This document shows, piece by piece, positions 44,666 through 51,745 of a stretch of 51,745 bases of DNA. A model generated the notes under the pieces. That model was not told the origin of the DNA. It saw only the letters and a list, made by a program, of their open reading frames with translations, and did no database searches. Each line of letters opens with the position of its first letter. The stretch's first letter is position 1. This DNA is from CAYLRY01 sp964386535 (lineage in GTDB: Bacteria > Chloroflexota > Dehalococcoidia > Dehalococcoidales > UBA3254), in assembly GCA_964386535.1 (NCBI GenBank), contig CAYLRY010000018.1:1-51745 (forward strand). Direction: 5' to 3'. A program made the translations under genes and the position numbers.

Positions 44666-46159
44666 ATGCCAGACAGGCAATCTGATAAAAAGATTGGGGA
44701 CTATATCAGGAGAAAAATAGAAGAGGGTACCAGTCAGCGTAAACGATCAGGCGGAGTAAAAAAAGCGCCTGAAAAAAAGCCTCAGGATCCGCTAAGCGGG
44801 CTTTTTTGGGGCTTATTGCTGGTGTTACTGGGTTTTCTATTCTTTGCTCAAGGGAGGGAATGGATCACAGGGATTACCTGGTGGCAGGCTCTGGTTATCG
44901 GCCTGGGCGCTGTATTCATTTTAGATGCTTTTTTCCACTACCTGCATCCTTCATCCCGTTCTTATGCCCTTGGACGCCTGGTTCCAGGCATCTTTCTTCT
45001 CTCCATCGGTCTGGCATTCTTCTTTGGATTTACAACTTGGTGGCCGCTGGCCCTGGTAGCTACCGGCATTGCCTTATTTATAAGTTCCTGGATGCTTCAA
45101 CGGGAAATTGAGAGACGCAGAATTACACAGCAAACACTGGCTCAGAGTGAAGCAAAATACCGGCATATTATTGATAATGCCAACAGCATAATCATGCAAA
45201 TAGATACCAAGGGCAATGTTACCTTTATCAATAAATTTGCCCAGGAGCTGTTCGGTTACAGGGAAACAGAAATACTGGGGAAAAATGTGGTAGGCACTAT
45301 TAACCCTCCCGGTGATTCTGCCCGAATAGACCTGGACAAAATGATTGAAGATATCATTATTCATCCAGAAAACTATTTGCATAATGAAAAGGAAAACCTG
45401 TTGCGTAGCGGAGAAAAGGTCTGGATAGTATGGACATATAAGCCGTTATTTAACGAGCAAAATCAACTAAAGGAAATCCTCTGTACTGGCATTGACAGCA
45501 CCAAACACAAACAGGCGGAGGAACTGATTGCCGCCCAGTTAAAAGAAAAAACTTCCGTGGAAGAACGCAACCGGCTGGCACGGGACCTGCACGACGCTGT
45601 CAGTCAGACCTTATTTTCCGCCAGTCTTATCGCTGAGGTGTTACCCAGGTTATGGGAACGCAATCCCAACGAAGGAAGGAGACGGTTGGAGGAAATCCGT
45701 CAGCTAACCAGGGGGGCTCTGGCAGAAATGCGAACTTTATTACTGGAATTGCGTCCGACTTCTTTAAAAGATGCCGAGCTGGGTGATCTATTGCGTCAAC
45801 TCGCTGAATCCATCAACGGACGTGCACGTATTCCGGTTAACGTGACAGTTGAGGGACATTGTGAAATAGAACCCGAGATAAAAATTGGCCTATACCGCAT
45901 TGCCCAGGAAGCCCTGAACAATGTGGCCAAACATTCCGGGGCCAGCCAGGCTCAAGTAAATCTGGTATGCAGTCCGCAGTCTATCACTCTAACGGTCAGG
46001 GATAATGGGAAAGGATTTGATATACAAGAAGCGCGCACAAAGAGCCTGGGATTGGGCATCATGAAAGAACGAGCCAGAGAAATCAATGCCCGGCTTTCAA
46101 TAGAAAGCCGGTTTTCTGAAGGGACCAGTATTACTGTTCAATGGGATCAATCGGTATAA
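44666..46159 (+). CDS. Membrane-bound PAS sensor histidine kinase (orphan), HisKA_3 type
   Basis: A 497-residue kinase. A basic N-terminal tail (1-40) is followed by four membrane helices (about 45-62, 72-90, 103-121, 123-143), a coiled linker, a PAS domain (about 160-285, ending ILCTGIDSTKHKQAEE), then HisKA_3 with H309 (LARDLHDAVSQTLF) and HATPase boxes (ALNNVAKHSGAS, DNGKGF, LGLGIMKERA). No response regulator is adjacent. The compact membrane domain without a large periplasmic loop suggests sensing of a membrane state. The cognate regulator is unknown; the NarL-type regulator at 7.7 kb already has a partner. Confidence 0.93.
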   Translation: MPDRQSDKKIGDYIRRKIEEGTSQRKRSGGVKKAPEKKPQDPLSGLFWGLLLVLLGFLFFAQGREWITGITWWQALVIGLGAVFILDAFFHYLHPSSRSYALGRLVPGIFLLSIGLAFFFGFTTWWPLALVATGIALFISSWMLQREIERRRITQQTLAQSEAKYRHIIDNANSIIMQIDTKGNVTFINKFAQELFGYRETEILGKNVVGTINPPGDSARIDLDKMIEDIIIHPENYLHNEKENLLRSGEKVWIVWTYKPLFNEQNQLKEILCTGIDSTKHKQAEELIAAQLKEKTSVEERNRLARDLHDAVSQTLFSASLIAEVLPRLWERNPNEGRRRLEEIRQLTRGALAEMRTLLLELRPTSLKDAELGDLLRQLAESINGRARIPVNVTVEGHCEIEPEIKIGLYRIAQEALNNVAKHSGASQAQVNLVCSPQSITLTVRDNGKGFDIQEARTKSLGLGIMKERAREINARLSIESRFSEGTSITVQWDQSV

Positions 46160-46208
46160 TTCTGAAGGAAGCCGGTTTTTACTAAAGTTCTAAGACAGAT
46201 AATCCGGT

Positions 46209-46697
46209 CTAAGCCGGGTTATCACCTCCGGAAGAACGGCGGAAACTGTCTCTTTGCTTCAACCATTCTTTAACTTTGTTTCCTGCTACGGCCGGGCTGT
46301 CTCCTTTTTCCAAATGTACTTTCCATTGATCCAGACTATCCAGGATCTCCTGTCTTTTATCCTCTGATTCCGTTTCCCATTGCAGGTCAAATTCCTGTGA
46401 CAAAGTCCAATATTCTGTTATTTCAGCAGAGGTAAATCCAACCGCCTTAAGTGCCTCCTGTTCATGTTGTTTGCGTATATTTACCGGTTGTCCCATAGCT
46501 GCTTTTTTTACCAGAGCTGGACGGCCACGTTTGATCAGTTTCTCCCGGCTGCCCATGGCCTGCGTATAGCAGCATTTTTTATCCTTCCAGAACTCACATT
46601 CTAGACAATCTGCTTCCTTCCACTTTTTGGGTGCATGTATCCCATACACCTCCAGATGGAACTTTTCCAAAGGGCAGGTTTTTTTAAAAATTCCCAT
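46209..46697 (-). CDS. Hypothetical protein with Cys-rich N-terminus
   Basis: A 162-residue protein not recognised. The N-terminal third has C8, then ADCLECEFWKDKKCCYTQ (C31, C34, C42, C43), suggestive of a metal site, and a basic GRPALVKKAAMG segment. The rest is charged and helical (SEDKRQEILDSLDQWKVHLEKG). It converges on the orphan sensor kinase with 50 bp between stops; an imperfect ATAATCCGG/CCGGGTTAT hairpin at the junction may terminate both. No function is proposed. Confidence 0.6.
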   Translation of the reverse strand: MGIFKKTCPLEKFHLEVYGIHAPKKWKEADCLECEFWKDKKCCYTQAMGSREKLIKRGRPALVKKAAMGQPVNIRKQHEQEALKAVGFTSAEITEYWTLSQEFDLQWETESEDKRQEILDSLDQWKVHLEKGDSPAVAGNKVKEWLKQRDSFRRSSGGDNPA

Positions 46698-46811
46698 TTC
46701 TTCGTCCTTCTTGAAATTGTTTCAATCTGTGAATTCTCTTAACCTGGCTTAGCCCTGCTGGATTCATAATTACCTTCTAACAGAAAATTTCCTATCACAG
46801 ATCAACGTGTT

Positions 46812-48086
46812 TTAGCCCTTTAATATTTTTGGTTCAAATTTTAATGTAGCAAACAGGTCATCCAGGGTTTCCGCACGCCTGACCATCTCAACGCTTCCAT
46901 CATTATGTAAAATAAGTTCCTGCGGTCTGGTCCAGCCATTATAATTGCCTTCCATAGCCGGGCTGTGAGCCCCGGTGTCATGCTGTACCATGATATCCCC
47001 AGGTTTGACTTCAGGCAAACTGCGCTGTTTGGCGAATTTATCATTGTTTTCACACAGAGGACCTACCACATCCATTATCACTTCATGGCCCTGTCTGGGT
47101 ACCCCATATGGGTCCAGGAAAGTGATATGGTGATAGGCGGATTCATAAATTGCTGGCCGGGGGTTGGCTGACATGGTTGAAGCATTGACCCCCGCATACT
47201 CCCGGTATTTGCTCATGCGGTTAATTACCGTAGCCACCAGTACACCGTGAGGTCCGGTCATATAACGGCCGCACTCCATGAATAAAGCCGGCTTATATCC
47301 TTGCCTGTGGGAAAATTCCGAAATCAATGAACTGGCTTCGCTGGCTAGTGCAGCCATATTAAAAGGTTGATCTTCAGGACGGTAAGGTATCCCCGCTCCA
47401 CCTGAGATATTAAAAAATTCAAACTTAAGGCCCAAAGACCGGGTTACCATTTCCATGATTTCTAATAACATGCGTACGGTTTCAACCATATAATGGTAGT
47501 TTCTTTCATTGGAGATAATCATGGTATGCAATCCGAAACGCCGTGCACCCCGCTCCTTGGCTTTCTGATAGGCATCCACCACCTGGTCATGCCTGAGCCC
47601 GTATTTGGCTTCTACAGGATTACCTATGATCTGGTTGCCGGTTCTCCTTTCTCCTGGATTATACCGGAAGCAGATCAATTCAGGCATTTTTTGAACGCGG
47701 TCGATCATGCTGATATCGTCGATATTTAATATGCATCCTCCGTCAGCCTGGGATAGTCTAAACAGATCTTCAGAGGTATTATTGGAGGAAAACATGATGT
47801 TTTCGCCCCGGAAACCCAGGCTCCTTCCCAGTATCAGTTCTGAAGGTGAACTGCAATCCAGGCCAAAACCCATGCTTTGCATAATCTTCAGGATAGCCGG
47901 ATTCGGAAGGGCCTTTACCGCAAAAAATTCCTGAAAACCGCTGACATCATTGAAATCCCGTTTAAGTCCTTCGCCGGTTTCTCTTATCCCCTGTTCATCA
48001 AAAATATGAAAAGGCGTTCCGAAGTGCTTAATGATTTCTGGAAGCCTGGGAAACAACCTTTTTTTAAAATCTGAGGACATGGGCAT
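46812..48086 (-). CDS. Diaminopimelate decarboxylase family PLP enzyme
   Basis: A 424-residue fold-III PLP decarboxylase. The PLP lysine is K58 (FFAVKALPNPAIL). The HIGS-like glycine loop reads FNISGGAGIPYRP, E of EPGR reads MECGRYM, and the acidic CESxD motif reads LCENNDKF. The usual GAYG near the C-terminus is replaced by DTGAHSPAM. These changes mean the substrate may not be meso-diaminopimelate, although lysA is the nearest well-known relative. The ATG at 48086 has GAGGAG upstream. The promoter is listed separately. It stands alone, with no other lysine genes nearby. Confidence 0.85.
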   Translation of the reverse strand: MPMSSDFKKRLFPRLPEIIKHFGTPFHIFDEQGIRETGEGLKRDFNDVSGFQEFFAVKALPNPAILKIMQSMGFGLDCSSPSELILGRSLGFRGENIMFSSNNTSEDLFRLSQADGGCILNIDDISMIDRVQKMPELICFRYNPGERRTGNQIIGNPVEAKYGLRHDQVVDAYQKAKERGARRFGLHTMIISNERNYHYMVETVRMLLEIMEMVTRSLGLKFEFFNISGGAGIPYRPEDQPFNMAALASEASSLISEFSHRQGYKPALFMECGRYMTGPHGVLVATVINRMSKYREYAGVNASTMSANPRPAIYESAYHHITFLDPYGVPRQGHEVIMDVVGPLCENNDKFAKQRSLPEVKPGDIMVQHDTGAHSPAMEGNYNGWTRPQELILHNDGSVEMVRRAETLDDLFATLKFEPKILKG

Positions 48087-48317
48087 ATCTTGATTCTCCT
48101 CATTTAAAGAAATTTTTATTTTTTATATATGCAGGCGCTAATATCCTGCATCAGGCAGTTCATCTTATAATGCACAGCTTTCCATTATATTTACTGTGCA
48201 CATATTATATATTGATTTGAAGACATCGACAAGATATCGTAAATTAACGGATCTTCATTTTAAAGGCTAAGACCATAATCTCCTATCAGGCCGCCCTAGC
48301 CACGAAATGATATAAGG
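48087..48317. other. Leader and promoter region of the decarboxylase gene
   Basis: It contains two inverted repeats, ATGCAGG/CCTGCAT at 48129-48151 and TGCACAG/CTGTGCA at 48171-48200, both downstream of the promoter, so they would be hairpins near the start of the mRNA or operators. No lysine-riboswitch core was recognised. Confidence 0.4.
48204..48232 (-). promoter_or_regulatory. Candidate promoter for the decarboxylase gene
   Basis: On the minus strand TTGTCG (48227-48232), a 17-base spacer and a perfect TATAAT (48204-48209). The start point falls within the TGCACAG/CTGTGCA palindrome, suggesting operator control. Confidence 0.5.
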
Positions 48318-48640
48318 TCAAATGCCCTCTAGGTCATGTTTCTTGACCACGTGCATTTCCTCTTCCTTGTTACAACGTTCCCGTGCCCGCCAGATGAGTT
48401 CATCATCAGATGAGTCACGGTTGGTTACCAGACCAATCAACTTACACTTTTGCTCTCCAAGTTTCTAGTTAGGGAAAGGTAGTTGAACTTCCATTCCCTG
48501 CCATTCTTTCTGCGGTAGTAATTCCCGGATAACCAGGAAACGATGGCTGTGATCTTTTGCAGCTAACCCAGACGGGTACAAAGCACACTTCAGTCTGCCT
48601 TGTAAATTGAAACGGGCTTCCAACAAGCTGAATATATCAA
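48318..48640 (-). pseudogene. IS1380-like transposase remnant
   Basis: Reading the minus strand gives RFNLQGRLKCALYPSG, then HSHRFLVIRELLPQ, an in-frame TAG at 48465-48467, then LIGLVTNRDSSDDELIWRAR followed by ERCNKEEEMHVVKKHDLEG and a stop at 48318. This matches the C-terminal catalytic region of IS1380 transposases (VTNR, WHRERCGKSEEVH, MKxDLAGG). The N-terminal two thirds are missing. The left edge of the remnant ends at the stop; the right boundary (about 48640) is approximate. Confidence 0.65.
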
Positions 48641-48713
48641 GCGGGACACAGTAAATATAAAATCCCCCTGGCTGGAGATTGAGAAACCCGCCCTTGCGTC
48701 CTGAAAACCAGCT

Positions 48714-49640
48714 TTACGCTTCTTTTTCCGAGAGCTGAAGCTGCCTGATGGCGGACATGGCTGCCGTGACTCCATCACCCACTGCGGTTGAGACCTGCCC
48801 TGGCGAACCGCTGCGGATATCTCCGGCAGCCAGGAGAAGCGGTATTTCGGTCTCCATTCTTTCATTGACCACTACCTGGCCGTTCTGGTCCAGGGGAATG
48901 TTGCCCGGCAGATATTCGGTATCAGGCAAAAGCCCTATGTGCACCAGCACGCCGTTGACCGGTAAACTGCCTCTTTTTTCCCCTTCCAGATAATCCACAG
49001 ATTCCACGCTCTGCGTCCCTTGGATGGCAGTCACCCGCATCCCGGTATGAATTTCCATTTTGGGGTTGTCTTTAACCCTCTCCTGGAGTATGGCTGAAGC
49101 TGTGAGGGAGGGCATGGCCTCAATCAATATCACTTTTGAGGCTATCCGGGCCATGTAAAGGGCTTCCGTGATGCCGGCGTCTCCCCCGCCGCAAACCGCC
49201 ACCACCTGGTTTTCAAACTGCCCGCCGTCGCAAAAAGCGCAGCTAAAGACCCCTTTTCCGGCCAGGGCCTCTTCACCCGGCACCCCCAGTTTTTTAGGCC
49301 GTGAACCGCCGGCCAAGATGATGCCTGCACAGGTATAGCTGCGGCCGTTTTCGCAGATAACGCACTTGGAGCCAGAGTAGATTTCCAGTCCGGACACCCT
49401 GCCTGTCTCGATCTCCAGCCCGTATTTCACCGCCTGACCCTGCATCTGGTTGGCCAGTTGCGCTCCGGCAATTCCTTCCGGAAAGCCGGGATAGTTTTCT
49501 ATCCATTCCAGGTTCTTAATTTTGCCGCCGCAGCTTTCTCCTTCAATTAGCAGGGTGCGCACCCTGCCCCGGCCCAGATAAAGGCCGGCAGCCATTCCGG
49601 CCGGACCTCCCCCAATAATAATAACATCCCAATCAAACAT
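48714..49640 (-). CDS. Thioredoxin-reductase-like flavoprotein
   Basis: A 308-residue low-molecular-weight thioredoxin-reductase fold. FAD-binding GGGPAGMAAG is at 10-19, the redox CxxC is C134-AF-C137 (CAFCDGG), the dinucleotide motif GGGDAGITEA is at 151-160, and the C-terminal AAGDIRSG segment is present. After the second Rossmann strand the NADPH-specific HRR is absent; the sequence is VILIEAMPSLTAS, with Glu at the strand end, which favours NADH or an unusual donor. No thioredoxin gene is nearby. It lies in a GC-richer block with the DUF1616 gene. A ferredoxin- or flavin-linked variant is possible. Confidence 0.9.
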   Translation of the reverse strand: MFDWDVIIIGGGPAGMAAGLYLGRGRVRTLLIEGESCGGKIKNLEWIENYPGFPEGIAGAQLANQMQGQAVKYGLEIETGRVSGLEIYSGSKCVICENGRSYTCAGIILAGGSRPKKLGVPGEEALAGKGVFSCAFCDGGQFENQVVAVCGGGDAGITEALYMARIASKVILIEAMPSLTASAILQERVKDNPKMEIHTGMRVTAIQGTQSVESVDYLEGEKRGSLPVNGVLVHIGLLPDTEYLPGNIPLDQNGQVVVNERMETEIPLLLAAGDIRSGSPGQVSTAVGDGVTAAMSAIRQLQLSEKEA

Positions 49641-49827
49641 TTATGCATCTCCTTGATTAGAATTTTAGAACAGGCCCATGCAGCCTGACGGTTACTGCCA
49701 GAACGGCCTCCTGCCTTAAAGCAGAAGGCATGCCGGTTTTGCCGATACAGACAGCATAGATTTATAAAATTTAAAATTTACGGTTTCAGGTCTAGAGATC
49801 AGGTTTTTAAGTTATGGTTATACGGCC
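49641..49827. other. Short intercistronic region with hairpin
   Basis: On the minus strand GCCTTCTGC and GCAGGAGGC (about 49712-49735) form a stem with one G-U pair and a 5-base loop; no U-tract follows, so a processing signal or weak terminator. Confidence 0.35.
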
Positions 49828-51177
49828 CTATGGCTCCGTTACAGTTACCCACAGGTGTAGCTCATTATAGACCTCCGGAGCGCCGTCCTTGAAAAGCAGG
49901 AACTCCACCTTCTGATTTTCGCCGGCATGCCGGGGCGCAAAGGCTATTTCCCCTTCCCACTTCCAGGCTTGTTCTAGCCGCAGGCTGGTTTCAGCCAGCC
50001 CGGCTTCCTCGCCCACAGGCACTGTTTCAGTTAAAAAGGAATCGCGGCGGCTGGATGTAGGGGTGGGTGTGGCCGGAGGAATGGCGGAAATCACCTGGAG
50101 GGTTTTAAAGGGCACCTCTTCGCCGTCTATCTTCATCTTCACGGAGTAGGTGCTTGGCTGCTGCTCCTGGCAGACCACGCCCAGGATAACTCTGGCTTCA
50201 GAGGCATTAACGAAGGTATTCCCGCCATCATAGCTGACGGAAGTGATCATGCCCTGGGACAGTTTAAACTGGGAGGGGTAGTCCGCAGCTTTGCCTTTAT
50301 TCCCCAGGATGTAGAATTCAGTAAAGCGCTCGCCTACCTTGGGAAAAGCCACGGTAAAGATGAGGGTGCCGATGGCAGCCAGGATAGAAAGTACCAGGAT
50401 CAGGGTAAGTGCTTTATTAAGCCGGCTACCTTCCCAGCCGGGGAGTTTGAAGTTCCTTTGGGTAAGGGCCAGCTTTTTAGCTGCCTGGAGGAAGGACCAA
50501 GGGTGGACGGCGTCTTCCAGGGAGCCTTCTAATGGTGGTAAAGCAGAGGCGGGATCCTCACCGGCATTTCGGCTGCCTCCTGCAGCTCGGCTTTTCTCAG
50601 TTTGGTCCGGCTTCCAGCGATGTCTGTTTTCATATAACAAAGCCTGTACTGCCTGAAAATGGCGCACCTGGCGAAAATAGGCCACGGCGGATAGGATAAT
50701 TATAAAGGCGGAAATAGAAAACAGGACCGGCAGCAGGCGGATGCCCCAGGGGGTATAGTTGAGTCCCAGGCCGATCAATGCGGTGATCGCAATACTCATG
50801 CCAAAACTCAGTGCTACCCGCTCGATGTCATCCATGCCTCTACGGGGGGCAGAGTCAGAGTCGATTTCAGTTTGTTCCGCCTCAGAAATGGCTTTGCCTT
50901 TGCGTCCCTGTGCCGGCTTTTCCACAGCAGGGATCAGCTCAGGCTTTTTGACCGGTTCCTCTTCAGCAAAGGCCGGCGGAGCGTCCCTGCCTCGCACGAA
51001 GAGGGTTTCGATAAGCACATAGCCAGGAAAGAAGAGCAGGAAAGGCAGACCTACAACAATGCGCAGCCAGCTATCCGGCAGCAGCAGGATGGCCAGAATG
51101 AGCACCACCACCAGAACATCCACAATGATAAGGCTGTGGGGAATTTTGAGTTTCAAGTTTCGGGCTTCCAGTTTCAA
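49828..51177 (-). CDS. DUF1616 membrane protein
   Basis: A protein of up to 449 residues. Two helices lie near 15-33 and 37-55 (IVDVLVVVLILAILLLPDSWL, LPFLLFFPGYVLIETLF), two more near 125-165, a charged cytoplasmic loop at 65-115, and a fifth helix near 257-282. The C-terminal 165 residues look like an extracytoplasmic beta domain. The pattern and the LLPDSWLRIVVGLPFLLFFPGY block match DUF1616, which occurs in archaea and Chloroflexota and has no known function. The start is unsure: the TTG at 51177 is inside a tandem repeat and no ATG is near. GC-richer than genes to its left. Confidence 0.75.
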   Translation of the reverse strand: MKLEARNLKLKIPHSLIIVDVLVVVLILAILLLPDSWLRIVVGLPFLLFFPGYVLIETLFVRGRDAPPAFAEEEPVKKPELIPAVEKPAQGRKGKAISEAEQTEIDSDSAPRRGMDDIERVALSFGMSIAITALIGLGLNYTPWGIRLLPVLFSISAFIIILSAVAYFRQVRHFQAVQALLYENRHRWKPDQTEKSRAAGGSRNAGEDPASALPPLEGSLEDAVHPWSFLQAAKKLALTQRNFKLPGWEGSRLNKALTLILVLSILAAIGTLIFTVAFPKVGERFTEFYILGNKGKAADYPSQFKLSQGMITSVSYDGGNTFVNASEARVILGVVCQEQQPSTYSVKMKIDGEEVPFKTLQVISAIPPATPTPTSSRRDSFLTETVPVGEEAGLAETSLRLEQAWKWEGEIAFAPRHAGENQKVEFLLFKDGAPEVYNELHLWVTVTEP

Positions 51178-51183
51178 GTTTCG
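51149..51183. repeat. Tandem direct repeat at the DUF1616 start
   Basis: Two perfect 14-bp copies of AGTTTCAAGTTTCG with a 21-bp period (51149-51162 and 51170-51183). If translated on the minus strand it encodes repeats of RNLKLEA, so it either extends the coding N-terminus or is an intergenic repeat element abutting the gene. Confidence 0.6.
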
Positions 51184-51700
51184 AGTAAAACGTTTTCAGT
51201 TATTAGTTAACAGTATACAGCATGCGGCGAAAGGTTGCGAGAGGATGATACCTTTCTTGATCCGCTATCTATTGAGCCTGTGTTCTATTGCCAAACAGGT
51301 ACTAAAATCCACGCTCATTTGAGGCTATTTGATAACGGATTACGGGATAACCATGCTCTTGATTTACCAGCAATTACAGCTAAGCGTGCTTGAAACATCC
51401 CACCGTATTGGTGCAGAAAAAATAAACCTGTTTTAGTTTTGAGCCTCCAAGGGCCATGCCTTAAAGGACACCCCTTTCCAGGCTGCCCCTTGTAGAGCTT
51501 ACTTCATAGTATCAAAATACCGGGATTCTACCAAAAAAACGTTGATAAAAAATCGGAATAAGAGATAAAAAAGTTACCAATGTTGCGTTGAAAGAAAAAT
51601 AATTAAAACTTAGGAGAATTTTTTGCTTGAGAGGTTAGTTGGTAATAACTTCGTCTCAATTTTACGTCATTAAAATAAGCAGATTGTCGACTAAACGTAA
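51184..51700. other. Gene-free region between DUF1616 and tRNA
   Basis: About 520 bp. No gene, hairpin terminator or copy of the tRNA 3' end was recognised by eye. Short reading frames here have no family resemblance. Confidence 0.4.
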
Positions 51701-51745
51701 TGGTCTCCCAGGAGAGATTCGAACTCTCGACCACCTGCTTAGAAG
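51701..51745 (-). tRNA. tRNA-Arg (anticodon UCU), 3' portion, cut by window end
   Basis: On the minus strand the last 45 bases give an anticodon loop CTTCTAA (anticodon TCT), anticodon-stem strand GCAGG, variable bases, T-arm GAGAG-TTCGAAT-CTCTC, acceptor strand CTGGGAG, discriminator A and an encoded CCA. The 5' half lies beyond the window. Confidence 0.9.

Noticed and set aside
48087..48203. Lysine riboswitch upstream of the DAP-decarboxylase-like gene
   Set aside because: Only about 110 bases of leader with two simple hairpins; the conserved L-box core was not recognised.
48590..48865. A 91-codon leftward frame overlapping the thioredoxin-reductase-like gene
   Set aside because: It is out of frame with both the reductase and the IS1380 remnant and shows no family motif.
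48641..51700. Integrated element with attL/attR at tRNA-Arg
   Set aside because: No integrase gene and no visible duplicate of the tRNA 3' end in the window; kept only as a low-level observation.
1..51745. CRISPR array, rRNA genes or prophage genes
   Set aside because: No regularly spaced repeats, no rRNA-like stretches and no phage structural proteins were seen.

Overview
This 51.7-kb window looks like chromosome from an anaerobic bacterium, most likely an uncultured member of the Dehalococcoidia (Chloroflexota). This is a judgement from gene content and sequence style. The pointers are a GroEL with the GPKGHAVAL variant of the usual GPKGRNV motif, NarL-type sensor kinases, a DUF1616 membrane protein, a lysS-serS pair and many oxygen-sensitive redox enzymes. 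No 16S gene is present to prove it. Base composition is moderate (by eye mid-40s % GC), with a visibly GC-richer block at about 48.7-51.2 kb and a very AT-rich gene-free kilobase at 26.2-27.2 kb.

Layout. (1) 0-6.3 kb, all leftward: cupin, 3-hydroxyacyl-CoA-dehydrogenase-like enzyme, a crotonase resembling 6-oxocamphor hydrolase, DUF362 protein, and a molybdopterin enzyme resembling the pyrogallol-phloroglucinol transhydroxylase large subunit. The set reads as a candidate route for anaerobic breakdown of polyhydroxylated rings through cyclic 1,3-diketones. A PAS sensor kinase and NarL-type regulator are divergent from it (6.6-8.4 kb). (2) 8.5-20.6 kb is largely housekeeping: enolase, a metallo-beta-lactamase-fold hydrolase, an MFS carrier, GAPDH with a clear terminator, lysS-serS, an exonuclease-like protein, a zinc-finger/LemA/M48 protease operon and an SDR. 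(3) 20.6-26.2 kb, leftward: an HMG-CoA-synthase-like/DUF35 fusion, a thiolase, both subunits of a 3-oxoacid CoA-transferase and an FAD-linked oxidase. This has the modules of the archaeal thiolase/DUF35/HMG-CoA-synthase complex, but the synthase part has lost catalytic residues. (4) 26.2-28.2 kb: the AT-rich spacer and an IS6-like transposase whose second DDE aspartate appears to be Asn. (5) 28.5-31.3 kb: a tungsten aldehyde:ferredoxin oxidoreductase-family protein translationally coupled to an internally duplicated cupin. (6) 31.4-35.6 kb: etfB, a ferredoxin-fused etfA and a membrane FeS/cytochrome-b-like ETF:menaquinone oxidoreductase, a path for acyl-CoA-derived electrons into the membrane. 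(7) 36-48 kb: MscS channel, Zn alcohol dehydrogenase, DUF2851, a small XRE regulator, groES-groEL under a CIRCE variant, an M16 protease, an orphan sensor kinase and a DAP-decarboxylase-family protein. (8) 48.3-51.7 kb: an IS1380-like transposase remnant, a thioredoxin-reductase-like flavoprotein, the DUF1616 protein and the 3' part of a tRNA-Arg(UCU) cut by the window end.

Together the catabolic genes suggest ring or alicyclic substrates processed to acyl-CoA units by hydrolysis, dehydrogenation, CoA transfer and thiolysis, with electrons collected by ETF and passed to menaquinone. Substrates are inferred, not shown.
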